A stretch of DNA of 64,000 nucleotides from contig NC_020520.1 of the NCBI RefSeq assembly GCF_000348785.1, positions 62,001 to 126,000 on the forward strand, read 5' to 3'. A program made the translations under genes and the position numbers. Of the stretch, positions 19,071-27,023 are shown one piece after another. The notes under the pieces were generated by a model. That model was not told the origin of the DNA. It saw only the letters and a list, made by a program, of their open reading frames with translations, and did no database searches. The stretch's first letter is position 1; each line of letters opens with the position of its first letter. The stretch is from Ilumatobacter coccineus YM16-304 (GTDB lineage: Bacteria > Actinomycetota > Acidimicrobiia > Acidimicrobiales > Ilumatobacteraceae).

Positions 19071-21476
19071 ATGGGTGCCGAAGTGGCAAAAGTCGAGCAG
19101 GTCCAGAAGAACGAGGCGTTGACGCGCTTCGGCGAGGGAGCTCGCGAACGATTGGAACCTCGACCGGTTCCGACGCTTCCCGAGGCCATCGTGCAAGCCA
19201 AGTTGGCGGTCGGCCCGGTCGACGATCCGTACGAACGCGAGGCCGACCAGGTCGCCGACGACGTGATGCGGACCTTCTCGCGAGGAGACACCGCACCGGT
19301 CGGCCCCGACACCGTCGAGCAGGCGGATGGCGTCGCGCGCACGAGCGTGTCACGCGTCGCTTCGTCGGGCGTCGCTCGATCGGCGCCGGCACTCGGTGGT
19401 CGATCGGGAGCGTCGCCGACGCCCATCTCACGGGTCATGCGCTCAGGCAACACGTCCGCGGCGGCAGGCGCCGACGGCGGCGTGTTGGAGTCATCGGTCG
19501 AGTCGCGAATCCAGCGGGCATCGGGTGGCGGTCGTGCTCTCGACGACGACACCCGCGGGCGCTTCGAATCGGCGATGGGCGCCGACTTCAGCAACGTGTC
19601 GGTCCACCAGAACAGCTCGCTCGCCCCCGAGATCGGCGCTCACGCCTTCACCCATGGCAACGACGTCCACTTCGCTCCGGGCGCATACGACCCGGGTTCG
19701 TCGGAAGGCCAGCACCTCATCGCACACGAGTTGACGCACGTCGTGCAGCAGACCGGATCGGCGCAGCGCGTGCAAGCGAAGCTCTGGGACTCGAAGACGT
19801 TCAAGGCGAACACCGCGATCAGCTCGACGATGGGCTTCTCCGATGCGTCGACCGCGCAGAACGTGATCCTCACCCTGCTCGCCGACTACGAGCGATTCAT
19901 CGCCAAGGGCTTCTCCTCGGCCAACCCGGAGATGGCCGCGCAGGCGGTCAGCAAGATCCGAGCGATGCAAGACGTCGCGCAACGCTGGATCAAGAACCGC
20001 GGCGAGATCTACGAAGACTCCACCAACTTCACGCTCGCATCGCTCGGCCAGGCGAAAGACACCTACGCCGCGGCGCAATCGGGCGGCGAAGCGCCCGGCC
20101 CGGAAGCCATCGCCTCCAACCCGAAGGCCGAACGGATGCGCGGGCTCCAAGCCTTCATCCAACTCTGCGACACCGAGATCGCCCTCATGTCGACGTCGCT
20201 CAGCGACGAAGCGCTCGCGGGCGCCACGATCGACGAGACGAACAAGGCGTACAAGAAGGCGGTCAAGCGGTACCCGGACCAGAACGACGCAACGAGCCTC
20301 TTCTCCAAGATCGGTGAGCTCGCCGAGATGGTCGTCGCCGCTCCCGGTTCGTCGGCGTCGCTCACGATCGAGGGCTCCATCCCGATCCAGCCAGGTGTGT
20401 ACGTCACCATCACGGTCGGCGGCTCGGCGGAGAAGGGCACTGACGGACTCGTCATGCTGCGCGGCGACATCAGCGTCGGCGTCAAGGGATCGATCGCCGG
20501 CAAGGCCGAACTGTCGGCCAGTCTCGGCGGCTTCATCGAAGCGAAGGGCAAGTCGGGTGGCGAAGCCGCCGCACTGATGAGCTACGCGCTGTACCGCCGC
20601 GGTCGCGAGGGTTCGGCGCCGACCGAACTGATCAGTCTGCTGTGGGGCGGCACCTCCGGAACCGCCGGCATGGCCCGTTCCGAAGCGTGGTCGCGTCAAC
20701 TCGAGAAGCAGGTGTTCGGCGGCGACGACGAAGCGTCCGACGAGTCCTACGTCACGAGCGGTGTGCAAGGTGCCGTCGGCGCGAGCGTCGGCGATGAAGA
20801 CGCCGTTGCCGGCGAGCTGTCGGGCGGCGCGTTCAGCGGACGCCGAGTCGACAAGCAGTCGCTCATGGAACGCAAGGGTGGCGCCGGCGCACAGAACGTA
20901 CGAAGCGACTCGATCTTCAACGCCGGCGAACGGCAGAAGCGCGTCGGCTCGGAGGTCATCGGTTGGAACGTTGGTGGCAAGCTCTCGGTGTTCGGCTTCT
21001 CACTCGAACTGGGCGTGTCACGCTCCGGTCGCACCACCGGGGGTGGCGCGTCGGCAGCTCCGAAGACCACCGAGTGGGACGACATCGAGATCACCGCAAC
21101 CGGTGCCGGACCGATGCCGGCACAGCTCGACCTCGCCGCCAAGATCTGGGCGCTCGCCGAGAAGATCGTGCGCAAGTCGGAAGAGGCGGCCGCCAAGCAG
21201 GGAGACGCCGACGCCGCCGGCTCGCAGGCGTTGCTCACCGGGCTCGCCAAGATGTCGCCCAAGCTCTTCCAGCCGAAGGCCGACTTCGCTCCCGGAACCA
21301 ACCTCACGGTTGCGTTCACGATGCAGGGCTCCGACTGGAGCATCGCGATCGGCACGGAGAAGACCAACGAACTGTCGCTTCCCGACGTACTCAAGGTCGA
21401 ACTCGCTCGCACTCAGACCTTCATCGAGGTCAGCTCCAAGGCGGGCGCCATCACGACCTGGTACCTCGGCCAGTAG
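19071..21476 (+). CDS. DUF4157 protein, candidate contractile-injection-system effector
   Basis: ATG 19071 follows GGGAGGG and gives 801 residues. Residues 40-67 carry the 'QAKLAVG..DDPYEREADQVA' motif found at the N-terminus of many extracellular contractile injection system (eCIS) cargo proteins. DUF4157 spans about 159-232 and ends in a zinc-metalloprotease-like HELTH (219-223) followed by VVQQ. Helical residues 240-420 lead into a Gly/Ser-rich, beta-strand region (about 425-801) with no recognised enzyme fold. There is no signal peptide, as expected for eCIS cargo. No sheath, tube, baseplate or AAA+ gene is in the window, so cargo status is inferred. The next gene starts 12 bases downstream. 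Confidence 0.75.
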   Translation: MGAEVAKVEQVQKNEALTRFGEGARERLEPRPVPTLPEAIVQAKLAVGPVDDPYEREADQVADDVMRTFSRGDTAPVGPDTVEQADGVARTSVSRVASSGVARSAPALGGRSGASPTPISRVMRSGNTSAAAGADGGVLESSVESRIQRASGGGRALDDDTRGRFESAMGADFSNVSVHQNSSLAPEIGAHAFTHGNDVHFAPGAYDPGSSEGQHLIAHELTHVVQQTGSAQRVQAKLWDSKTFKANTAISSTMGFSDASTAQNVILTLLADYERFIAKGFSSANPEMAAQAVSKIRAMQDVAQRWIKNRGEIYEDSTNFTLASLGQAKDTYAAAQSGGEAPGPEAIASNPKAERMRGLQAFIQLCDTEIALMSTSLSDEALAGATIDETNKAYKKAVKRYPDQNDATSLFSKIGELAEMVVAAPGSSASLTIEGSIPIQPGVYVTITVGGSAEKGTDGLVMLRGDISVGVKGSIAGKAELSASLGGFIEAKGKSGGEAAALMSYALYRRGREGSAPTELISLLWGGTSGTAGMARSEAWSRQLEKQVFGGDDEASDESYVTSGVQGAVGASVGDEDAVAGELSGGAFSGRRVDKQSLMERKGGAGAQNVRSDSIFNAGERQKRVGSEVIGWNVGGKLSVFGFSLELGVSRSGRTTGGGASAAPKTTEWDDIEITATGAGPMPAQLDLAAKIWALAEKIVRKSEEAAAKQGDADAAGSQALLTGLAKMSPKLFQPKADFAPGTNLTVAFTMQGSDWSIAIGTEKTNELSLPDVLKVELARTQTFIEVSSKAGAITTWYLGQ

Positions 21477-21488
21477 GCACGACGCATC

Positions 21489-22463
21489 ATGTTCGCCCCC
21501 CAGCACCTGCCGCTCCGACTGCCCATCGGCGCCCCGTTTCCCGTCGACGTGATCGACGCGACCCCGAGTCTGTCGCGCTACGTGATCCGTGTGCGCGTGA
21601 GTCGAGACACGTGGTCGACGATCGACGAACTCGAGCTGTTCAATCTCGTGGCCGACGCACGCAAGCCGGGCAGTCTGACCGGATCCGGTGACGTCGAGAT
21701 CGAACTCCGCCTCGTCGATGCGCTCGTGCCCGACGTGATCCGGCGCGTCGCCGGTCTCGACCCTGTCGACGGGGTCGCCGAACTCGCCGAGCTCGGCGAC
21801 GAAGCCCCTGCACTGATCACCGAGAGCTGGTTCGCGACGAACGTGACCGAGCAGGTGCCGCTGCCCGACGACCTGGCCGACTCGGGCGAGCTCCGTCAGG
21901 GCTTCTCGACGAGGTGGGCCGACGCCGACCAACTCGCCAGCGACGACGCTGCCGGAGTCCCCGTCGAGGAAGTGATCCAACAACCGATCGACCCGGCGAC
22001 CGAACCCTGGCCGCCCCTGCTCGGCCAGATCCGCAACTACCTCGACGAGTCCGACATCGCCTTCGAGCGTCACGCCGGGGCCAACATGGTGTCGGCGAAC
22101 ATCGGTGGTGAGAACGGGTCGTGGTCGCTCTGGCTGCACACGCGCGAAGACACGCGACAGGTGGTCGCCTATTCGATCCGTCCGGTCGACATCGACGTCG
22201 AGCACCGCCCCCAGGTCGCCGAGTTCATCACCCGGTTGAACTCGAAGATGTTCTCCGGTGCGTTCGAACTCGACCTCGACACCGGCGGATTCCGGTGCCG
22301 CACCTCGTTGTCGCTGGGTGATGCGCCGCTGTCCGACGACCTCATCCGCGGGTTGATCGAACCGAACTCGCTGGCGCTCGACGCCGCGCTCGCCGGTCTC
22401 GACGCCGTGCTCTCGGGCGTGTCGCCCACCGACGCCGTCCGGATGCACCCGCCGGTCACCTGA
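21489..22463 (+). CDS. Partner of the DUF4157 protein with a YbjN-like C-terminal domain
   Basis: The 324-residue product has an unrecognised N-terminal half, beta-rich with many Asp/Glu, beginning 'LPLRLPIGAPFPVDVID'. A C-terminal half from about residue 175 has the pattern of the YbjN family: 'IRNYLDESDIAFER', 'VAEFITRLNSKMFSGAFELD', 'GFRCRTSLSLGD' and 'ALDAALAGLDAVLSG'. YbjN shares the fold of type III secretion chaperones. The ATG lies 12 bases after the DUF4157 stop with no clear ribosome site, so the two are probably cotranslated. A chaperone, loader or immunity role is inferred. The fold call is from pattern alone. Confidence 0.65.
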   Translation: MFAPQHLPLRLPIGAPFPVDVIDATPSLSRYVIRVRVSRDTWSTIDELELFNLVADARKPGSLTGSGDVEIELRLVDALVPDVIRRVAGLDPVDGVAELAELGDEAPALITESWFATNVTEQVPLPDDLADSGELRQGFSTRWADADQLASDDAAGVPVEEVIQQPIDPATEPWPPLLGQIRNYLDESDIAFERHAGANMVSANIGGENGSWSLWLHTREDTRQVVAYSIRPVDIDVEHRPQVAEFITRLNSKMFSGAFELDLDTGGFRCRTSLSLGDAPLSDDLIRGLIEPNSLALDAALAGLDAVLSGVSPTDAVRMHPPVT

Positions 22464-22481
22464 CGCCGCGGGATCGACTGA

Positions 22482-22640
22482 CGTTCCGCCGAGGACGACA
22501 CACCGAGGACGTCACACCGGAAGACCACGCCAGGGAAGTCACGCGGAGTACCTCGGGCCGGGGACGTCACGTCGGGGCCGTCACGTCGACGACGTCACAC
22601 CGGGGACGTCATACCGGGGACGTCACGCGGACGAGTTCAG
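22482..22640. repeat. Degenerate GACGTCAC tandem array downstream of TauD
   Basis: About nine imperfect units of roughly 15 bp carry GACGTCAC or a close variant, commonly as CCGGGGACGTCAC. GACGTC is itself palindromic. No gene lies in this stretch. Confidence 0.6.
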
Positions 22641-22682
22641 CCTGAGGTCGTGATCTCCAGGAGTGTTCGCGCATCCAGGGTG

Positions 22683-23636
22683 TCAGCTGTCGGTCCAGCG
22701 TTTGAGCACCCCGCGGAACGGGCGCTCGGGCAGGTCGGTCGGCGCCTGTGCGGGATCGAAGTACGGGGCGTCACCGATGATCGTGACGCGTTCGACCTTG
22801 CGGACGTCGGGCCAGTAGTCGGACACCGCGTAGTGCTGGCACGACCGGTTGTCCCAGAAGGCGATCGAGTTCGGCGCCCACCGGAACCGGACCTGATACT
22901 CCGGATACGCCGCCTGGCGGTAGAGCACGTCGAGGAGTTCGGCGCTCTCGTCGGGGTCGAGACCCGCGATCTCCTGGGTGAAGGCGGCGTTGACGTAGAT
23001 GCCCTTGCGACCGGTCTCGGGATGCGTGCGCACGACCGGATGTTCGGGGTTCGGATACGTCGCGTCGAACTCTGCGACCTGCTCGGGCGTCGCACCGTTG
23101 CGGATCATGCGCCGTCGGAAGTTGGTGAAGTCGTGGCGAGCGACGAGTCCGTCGACGCGCTCCTTGATCCGTTGCGGTAGGCCGTCGTAGGCCGCGTACA
23201 TGTCGGAGAACACGGTGTCGCCACCGAGTTCGGGTCCGTCGATCATTCGAAGCACGGAGCCGAGTGACGGTTCGAGCCGCCACGTCACGTCGGAGTGCCA
23301 GAGATTCTCGTGGCCCGGTGACTCCTCGTCGTGGGTGATCGCCAGCACCTCGGGGAATCCCGGCTTCTCCGGAGCGAACGGATGGATCTCGAGTGGACCG
23401 AATCGACGGGCGAACTCGAGGTGCTGTTCGGTGGTGATGTCTTGATCTCGGAAGAACAGCACCTTCCAATCGAGGAGTGCTCGGCGAACGAGCGCGATCG
23501 CGGCGTCACTCAGCGGGCGCGAGAGGTCGATCCCGTGGAGTTCGGCCCCGATGGTGCGGGACTGCGGCACGACCTCGATGCGATCGGCGTCGGACGAGTC
23601 GGTCGGAATCTGGGTCGGCATGTCGGTGATCGTCAT
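22683..23636 (-). CDS. TauD/TfdA-family 2-oxoglutarate-dependent dioxygenase
   Basis: The 317-residue protein has the Fe(II) facial triad H114 and D116 ('NLWHSDVTW') and distal H268 ('CQHYAVSDYW'), with R279 as a likely 2-oxoglutarate ligand. The family hydroxylates sulfonates such as taurine, aryloxyalkanoates, alkyl sulfates or similar small acids, consuming O2 and 2-oxoglutarate and releasing CO2. The substrate cannot be fixed here because no sulfonate transporter is adjacent. ATG 23636 has AGGGAG nine bases upstream. The open frame continues upstream with an Arg/Ser-rich sequence unlike the family. GACGTCA-type repeats flank the gene on both sides. Confidence 0.85.
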   Translation of the reverse strand: MTITDMPTQIPTDSSDADRIEVVPQSRTIGAELHGIDLSRPLSDAAIALVRRALLDWKVLFFRDQDITTEQHLEFARRFGPLEIHPFAPEKPGFPEVLAITHDEESPGHENLWHSDVTWRLEPSLGSVLRMIDGPELGGDTVFSDMYAAYDGLPQRIKERVDGLVARHDFTNFRRRMIRNGATPEQVAEFDATYPNPEHPVVRTHPETGRKGIYVNAAFTQEIAGLDPDESAELLDVLYRQAAYPEYQVRFRWAPNSIAFWDNRSCQHYAVSDYWPDVRKVERVTIIGDAPYFDPAQAPTDLPERPFRGVLKRWTDS

Positions 23637-23849
23637 GGCGGTGGCTCCCTGCGTTCGGTGGCTGGCGACGGCGATCAGTGCACGGGTCGATCGAGTGATG
23701 ACCGACACCGACCGCTGACGAGTCTTGCAGTTCCCGCGACCCGCGCTCGACCGACGCCGACGGACGAGCCTGCCGGACGAGCTCGGGCAAGCTCGACGTG
23801 CGAGCGCTGTGCGGGCGTGGGAGGAGGGAATGGCATGACGGATCGGCGA

Positions 23850-23980
23850 CGACCGTGACGCGGTGACGTCTGACGTGATCACGCCAGTGACGTGGCGTCG
23901 TCCGTGACGTGATCACGCCAGTGACATGGAGACGGTGGCGTGGCAGCGACCGTGACGTGATGACGCGCGTGACGTAACGT
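23850..23980. repeat. TGACGTGATCACG-type repeats upstream of TauD and VOC genes
   Basis: Three imperfect copies of a roughly 40-bp unit contain TGACGTGATCACGCCAGTGA or a variant, starting near 23871, 23904 and 23952. The element includes the palindrome CGTGATCACG. The 23637-23849 part of the intergenic region holds no recognisable feature. Confidence 0.6.
23975..23980 (+). promoter_or_regulatory. -10 box for a leaderless transcript (VOC protein)
   Basis: TAACGT is followed by six bases (CCGGCC) and then ATG 23987. The repeat array runs into this box. Confidence 0.5.
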
Positions 23981-23986
23981 CCGGCC

Positions 23987-24394
23987 ATGAGCGTGCAGCT
24001 GGCCAAGCAGGGTGTCGACCTCGGAATCGTGATCACCGACAGCGAGCGATCGCTCCGGTTCTACTGCGAGCTCCTCGGCTTGGAACACGTCGGCGACATC
24101 CCGATGCCGTTGGGCAGCGGTGGCACCATGCACCGCATCCAGTGCGGCGACTCGCTGCTGAAGCTCGTCAACCTCAACGACACGCCGCCCGCGGCGCCTG
24201 GAGGCGGCATCCCGGGGGCGCTCGGCTACCGCTATCTCACGCTGGTCATCTCGAACCTCGACGAGATGGCGGCAGCGTGTGACGACGCCGGGGTGCCGAT
24301 CGCCGTACCGGTGTCGCAGATCCGCGAGGGCGTTCGCATTCTCATGGTGGAGGACCCCGACGGCAACTGGGTCGAGTTCGTCGAGAACAGCTGA
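23987..24394 (+). CDS. VOC-superfamily (glyoxalase/bleomycin-resistance fold) protein
   Basis: This single-domain protein of 135 residues has two beta-alpha-beta-beta-beta modules. The first is 'GIVITDSERSLRFYCELLGLEH' and the second starts 'LTLVISNLDEMAAACDDAGV' and ends in the signature 'VEDPDGNWVEFVE'. Likely metal ligands are H129-type positions before strand ends, including the last Glu of the signature. VOC members include glyoxalases, dioxygenases, epimerases and antibiotic-binding proteins. The substrate is not predictable. The transcript is probably leaderless. The gene converges on the MarR gene across a terminator hairpin that includes its own stop codon. Confidence 0.8.
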   Translation: MSVQLAKQGVDLGIVITDSERSLRFYCELLGLEHVGDIPMPLGSGGTMHRIQCGDSLLKLVNLNDTPPAAPGGGIPGALGYRYLTLVISNLDEMAAACDDAGVPIAVPVSQIREGVRILMVEDPDGNWVEFVENS

Positions 24395-24422
24395 GCGCTC
24401 GGCCGAACTCGCCGGTCAGCTG
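24388..24422. terminator. Terminator hairpin between VOC and MarR genes
   Basis: The outer arms CAGCTGA and TCAGCTG and inner arms CGGC and GCCG form a stem-loop that contains the VOC stop codon. Confidence 0.45.
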
Positions 24423-24453
24423 GTGGAAGCCGGACCGGTCGACGGACGTCGGC

Positions 24454-25023
24454 TCACGAGGCGGCGAGGTCCAATGACAATTTGCGCAGCAGCGTGACCA
24501 GCGCAGCCTGATCGTCGGCGTCGAGCGAGCTGAGGATCTCGAGCTCGTTCGCGGCGTGGTCGGCGAGTGCGTCGTCGACCTTCCGCAGCCCCTTCTTGGT
24601 CAAGGTCACCACGACCTGTCGACCGTCGTGTTCGCTCTTGGAGCGCTTCACGAGCCCTCGCGCCTCCAGTCGGTCGAGCCGGTTCGTCATGGCCCCGGAC
24701 GTGATCATCATCGAGTCGAGCAATTGTCCGGGCGTGAGCTGATGCGGCGCCCCGTTTCGAAGCAGCGTGGCGAGGACGTCGAACTCCCACGATTCGAGGA
24801 CGTGCTCCGCGAACACCTTGTCGAGCTTCGGTCGGATCACTCGTTCGAGCCGCCCGAGCCGGCCGATGATCTCCATGCCCGACACGTCGATGTCGGGTCG
24901 TTCACGGTGCCACTGGGCGACGATCCGGTCGACCACGTCGAGCTCGGGGCTGGAGCTGGGTTCCGGGCTCGAATCGCTCTCGACCTTGCGTTGTTTCGAC
25001 ATGTCGCAATTATCTCTTGACAT
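24454..25023 (-). CDS. MarR-family transcriptional regulator (divergent to DMT transporter)
   Basis: The 189-residue protein has a winged helix-turn-helix: 'ATLLRNGAPHQLTPGQLLD', recognition-helix region 'MITSGAMTNRLDRLEARGLV' and wing 'KRSKSEHDGRQVVVTLT'. Length and layout are typical of the family, which binds palindromes and is released by small ligands. ATG 25023 is chosen over the internal ATG 25002 because a GATTAT -10 box (25030-25035) lies exactly six bases upstream with TTGACA 18 bases further, which implies leaderless translation. It probably represses itself and the divergent DMT transporter through the symmetric operator between them. Confidence 0.85.
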   Translation of the reverse strand: MSRDNCDMSKQRKVESDSSPEPSSSPELDVVDRIVAQWHRERPDIDVSGMEIIGRLGRLERVIRPKLDKVFAEHVLESWEFDVLATLLRNGAPHQLTPGQLLDSMMITSGAMTNRLDRLEARGLVKRSKSEHDGRQVVVTLTKKGLRKVDDALADHAANELEILSSLDADDQAALVTLLRKLSLDLAAS

Positions 25024-25068
25024 CGAGAGATAATCAAGCGCAAGATATCTTCATGTCAAGAGATATCT
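25009..25068. promoter_or_regulatory. Symmetric divergent promoter/operator for MarR and DMT genes
   Basis: TATCTCTTGACAT (25011-25023) and its inverted copy (25053-25065) each contain one gene's TTGACA -35 and, on the opposite strand, the other gene's start ATGTCAAGAGATA. The -10 boxes are CAAGAT (25041-25046, plus strand) and GATTAT (25030-25035, minus strand). Both have 18-base spacers and lie six bases from their ATG. ATTATCTCT/AGAGATAAT (25009-25034) and the AGATATCT repeats (25043-25050, 25061-25068) are likely MarR-binding sites. Confidence 0.7.
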
Positions 25069-25964
25069 GGCGAACCGCACTCACCCCGCTGGTCTGGGGA
25101 ACCACCTACATCGTTGCGTCCGAACTCCTTCCCGACGGCCGGCCGATGCTCGCCGCCCTCGTTCGTGCACTTCCCGTCGGCCTCGTGTTCATCGCGTGGT
25201 CGCGGCGGCTCCCGAGCGGCATCTGGTGGTGGCGCTCGGCGGTGCTCGGCACGCTCAACATCGGTGCCTTCTTCGCGCTGCTCTTCGTGGCAGCGTTCCG
25301 CCTGCCCGGCGGGGTCGCGGCGACGGCGGGAGCGATCGGACCCCTCGTCGGAGCCGGGCTCGCCGCACTGGTCCTCGGTGAGAAGTTCACCCTGCGCACA
25401 GGCCTCTCGGGTGTGGCCGGCGTGCTCGGCGTGGCGCTGCTGGTGCTCGGACCCGATGCCGGACTCGACGCCGTCGGCGTCGTGGCGGCGCTCTCGGGCA
25501 CGCTCTGCATGGCCACGGGTGTCGTCCTCACCAAGTACTGGGAGCGTCCGGTCGACCTGATCACCTTCACCGGTTGGCAGCTCACCGCGGGCGGGTTGCT
25601 GTTGTTGCCGATCACCCTCGTCACCGAAGGCATGCCCACCTCGATCTCCGTCACCAACGTCGGTGGGTTCGTGTGGCTGGCGATCTTCGGCACCGGCTTG
25701 GCGTACGCCAACTGGTTCAGCGGGGTGCAGCGCCTGCCGGTCTCGATCGTCGGTTTCCTCACGCTGCTCAGCCCCGTGATGGCGACGTTCGCCGGCTGGG
25801 TCGTGCTCGACCAGAGCCTGACCCTGATCCAGATCGCCGGTGCACTGCTCGTGGTGGCAGCCGTGATCGCGCCTCAGTTCGGTGGACGATCCACACCCAC
25901 CCCGGGCGCGACCCCGGTGTCGGCCACCGGCGTGTTGCGTCCGGTCGGCGCCTCTCGCACCTGA
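25053..25964 (+). CDS. DMT/EamA-family exporter
   Basis: About ten hydrophobic helices in 303 residues, in two EamA halves (about 5-135 and 145-285), match the drug/metabolite transporter superfamily. Conserved features are 'TALTPLVWGTTYIVASELLP' at the start and 'LVLGEKFTLRTGLSGVAGV' closing the first half. Relatives export amino acids, nucleosides or toxic compounds across the cytoplasmic membrane. ATG 25053 is preferred because a CAAGAT box lies exactly six bases before it and TTGACA 18 bases further. There is no ribosome site. Divergence from a MarR regulator suggests induction by the exported compound. The C-terminal tail is Pro/Thr-rich. Confidence 0.85.
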   Translation: MSRDIWRTALTPLVWGTTYIVASELLPDGRPMLAALVRALPVGLVFIAWSRRLPSGIWWWRSAVLGTLNIGAFFALLFVAAFRLPGGVAATAGAIGPLVGAGLAALVLGEKFTLRTGLSGVAGVLGVALLVLGPDAGLDAVGVVAALSGTLCMATGVVLTKYWERPVDLITFTGWQLTAGGLLLLPITLVTEGMPTSISVTNVGGFVWLAIFGTGLAYANWFSGVQRLPVSIVGFLTLLSPVMATFAGWVVLDQSLTLIQIAGALLVVAAVIAPQFGGRSTPTPGATPVSATGVLRPVGASRT

Positions 25965-26261
25965 CCGCAACCCTGGCCGCGACGCTGACCGGGACCCTGA
26001 GCGACATGCCGCGAGATGTCGCGAGCTGTCGGGTCGGGACAGGTGCGCGGCTCGAACCTTCCGGCAGCGCTGGATCTTGTGGTCGTGATGGCTGCCGCCG
26101 CCGGAGCCGGTCGTCTGCGTTCCTGGCCGTGTCCCGTGTCCCGTGTCCCGTGGTCCTCGGCCCCTTCGTTCTCTGTCGAGGGGGCAGCGGTTCTGGAACT
26201 CGGTGCTGTGTCGTGGTGGGGTCCCGCGAGAGACGGCGGGAGCTAGCGGGAGACGCCGGGC
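25965..26261. other. Intergenic region between converging DMT and TetR genes
   Basis: No gene was found. A short tandem of TGTCCCG units lies near 26127-26150 and GGGAGCTAGCGGGAG near 26236. No clear terminator hairpin was seen. Confidence 0.4.
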
Positions 26262-26822
26262 TCAGGGGGTGAGCTGGAGCAGGATTCGGTCGACGAGTCG
26301 GTCGTAGTCGACGTCGACGAGTGCGGCTGGAGCGATCAGCGAACGAACGATGAAGGGTCCGTCGACGATCTCGAACATGTCGAGCACGGTGATGTCGGGC
26401 CGAATCTCGCCGCGGTCGATCCATCGTCGGCGAAGCGCGACGAGCGGGCTGCTCCGGTCGCCTGCCACGCGCTGACTCACCGCGCGTAGCGCCGGGTTGC
26501 GGGCCATCGCGGCGAACAGTTCCTGGTGCGCCGCGTTCGCTCGCGGGTCGGCGAAGTTCGGCAGGGCGAGGCGGAGGAACTCGACGAGGTCGCCTCGCAG
26601 CGACCCGGTGTCGGGTGCCTCCGGGTAGACGACGGTGGCGTCGACGGCCCGGATCAACAACTCGTCGCGGTCGGGAAAGTGCCGGTAGATCGTGGTCTTC
26701 GCCACGCCAGAACGCCGGGCGACCTCATCGATGCTGAAACCTCGGATGCCGAGATCGAGCACGACCTCGGTGGCCGTGGCGATCGCCTTGGCTCGTGCTA
26801 CCTGGCTGCGTGGCCGTCCCAT
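26262..26822 (-). CDS. TetR/AcrR-family regulator of the MMPL operon
   Basis: The 186 residues have a standard N-terminal TetR helix-turn-helix: 'GIRGFSIDEVARRSGVAKTTIYRHFPDRDELL'-like pattern at about residues 25-57 (recognition helix around 'VAKTTIYRHF'). The C-terminal ligand domain ends 'FIVRSLIAPAALVD', resembling the TetR_C group often named after AcrR. ATG 26822 has an AGGA upstream. It is transcribed away from the MMPL transporter. A perfect 31-bp palindrome in the 200-bp gap is the obvious operator, so autorepression and control of the MMPL-alcohol dehydrogenase operon are likely. Confidence 0.85.
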   Translation of the reverse strand: MGRPRSQVARAKAIATATEVVLDLGIRGFSIDEVARRSGVAKTTIYRHFPDRDELLIRAVDATVVYPEAPDTGSLRGDLVEFLRLALPNFADPRANAAHQELFAAMARNPALRAVSQRVAGDRSSPLVALRRRWIDRGEIRPDITVLDMFEIVDGPFIVRSLIAPAALVDVDYDRLVDRILLQLTP

Positions 26823-26873
26823 TGGATCCTCACCCTAGAAGTCCGTCGCGAAATTTCTCGACGTGCTGTGTTC

Positions 26874-26904
26874 GTTTCGATACGCTACGGTAGCGTATCG
26901 AAAC
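26874..26904. promoter_or_regulatory. 31-bp perfect palindrome, probable TetR operator
   Basis: The arms GTTTCGATACGCTAC and GTAGCGTATCGAAAC pair perfectly around a single central G. It lies between the divergent TetR and MMPL genes and spans a TACGGT hexamer that could be a -10 box. Confidence 0.75.
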
Positions 26905-26923
26905 AGTCGACCACGAATCGGTG

Positions 26924-26966
26924 GACGACCGACAGACAGACGACCGACAGACAGACGACCGGCAGA
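26924..26966 (+). repeat. 15-bp tandem repeat in the MMPL leader
   Basis: Nearly three copies of GACGACCGACAGACA lie between the palindrome and the MMPL start. It is non-coding on the plus strand. Confidence 0.75.
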
Positions 26967-27023
26967 TGATCGACGAATACGCACGGCACACGTCGCCGTG
27001 CATGGGAGCAGAAGGAGCAAGTA

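Noticed and set aside
19071-22463. A complete contractile injection system locus
   Set aside because: Only a cargo-like protein and a possible chaperone are present. No sheath, tube, spike, baseplate or ATPase gene was found in the window.
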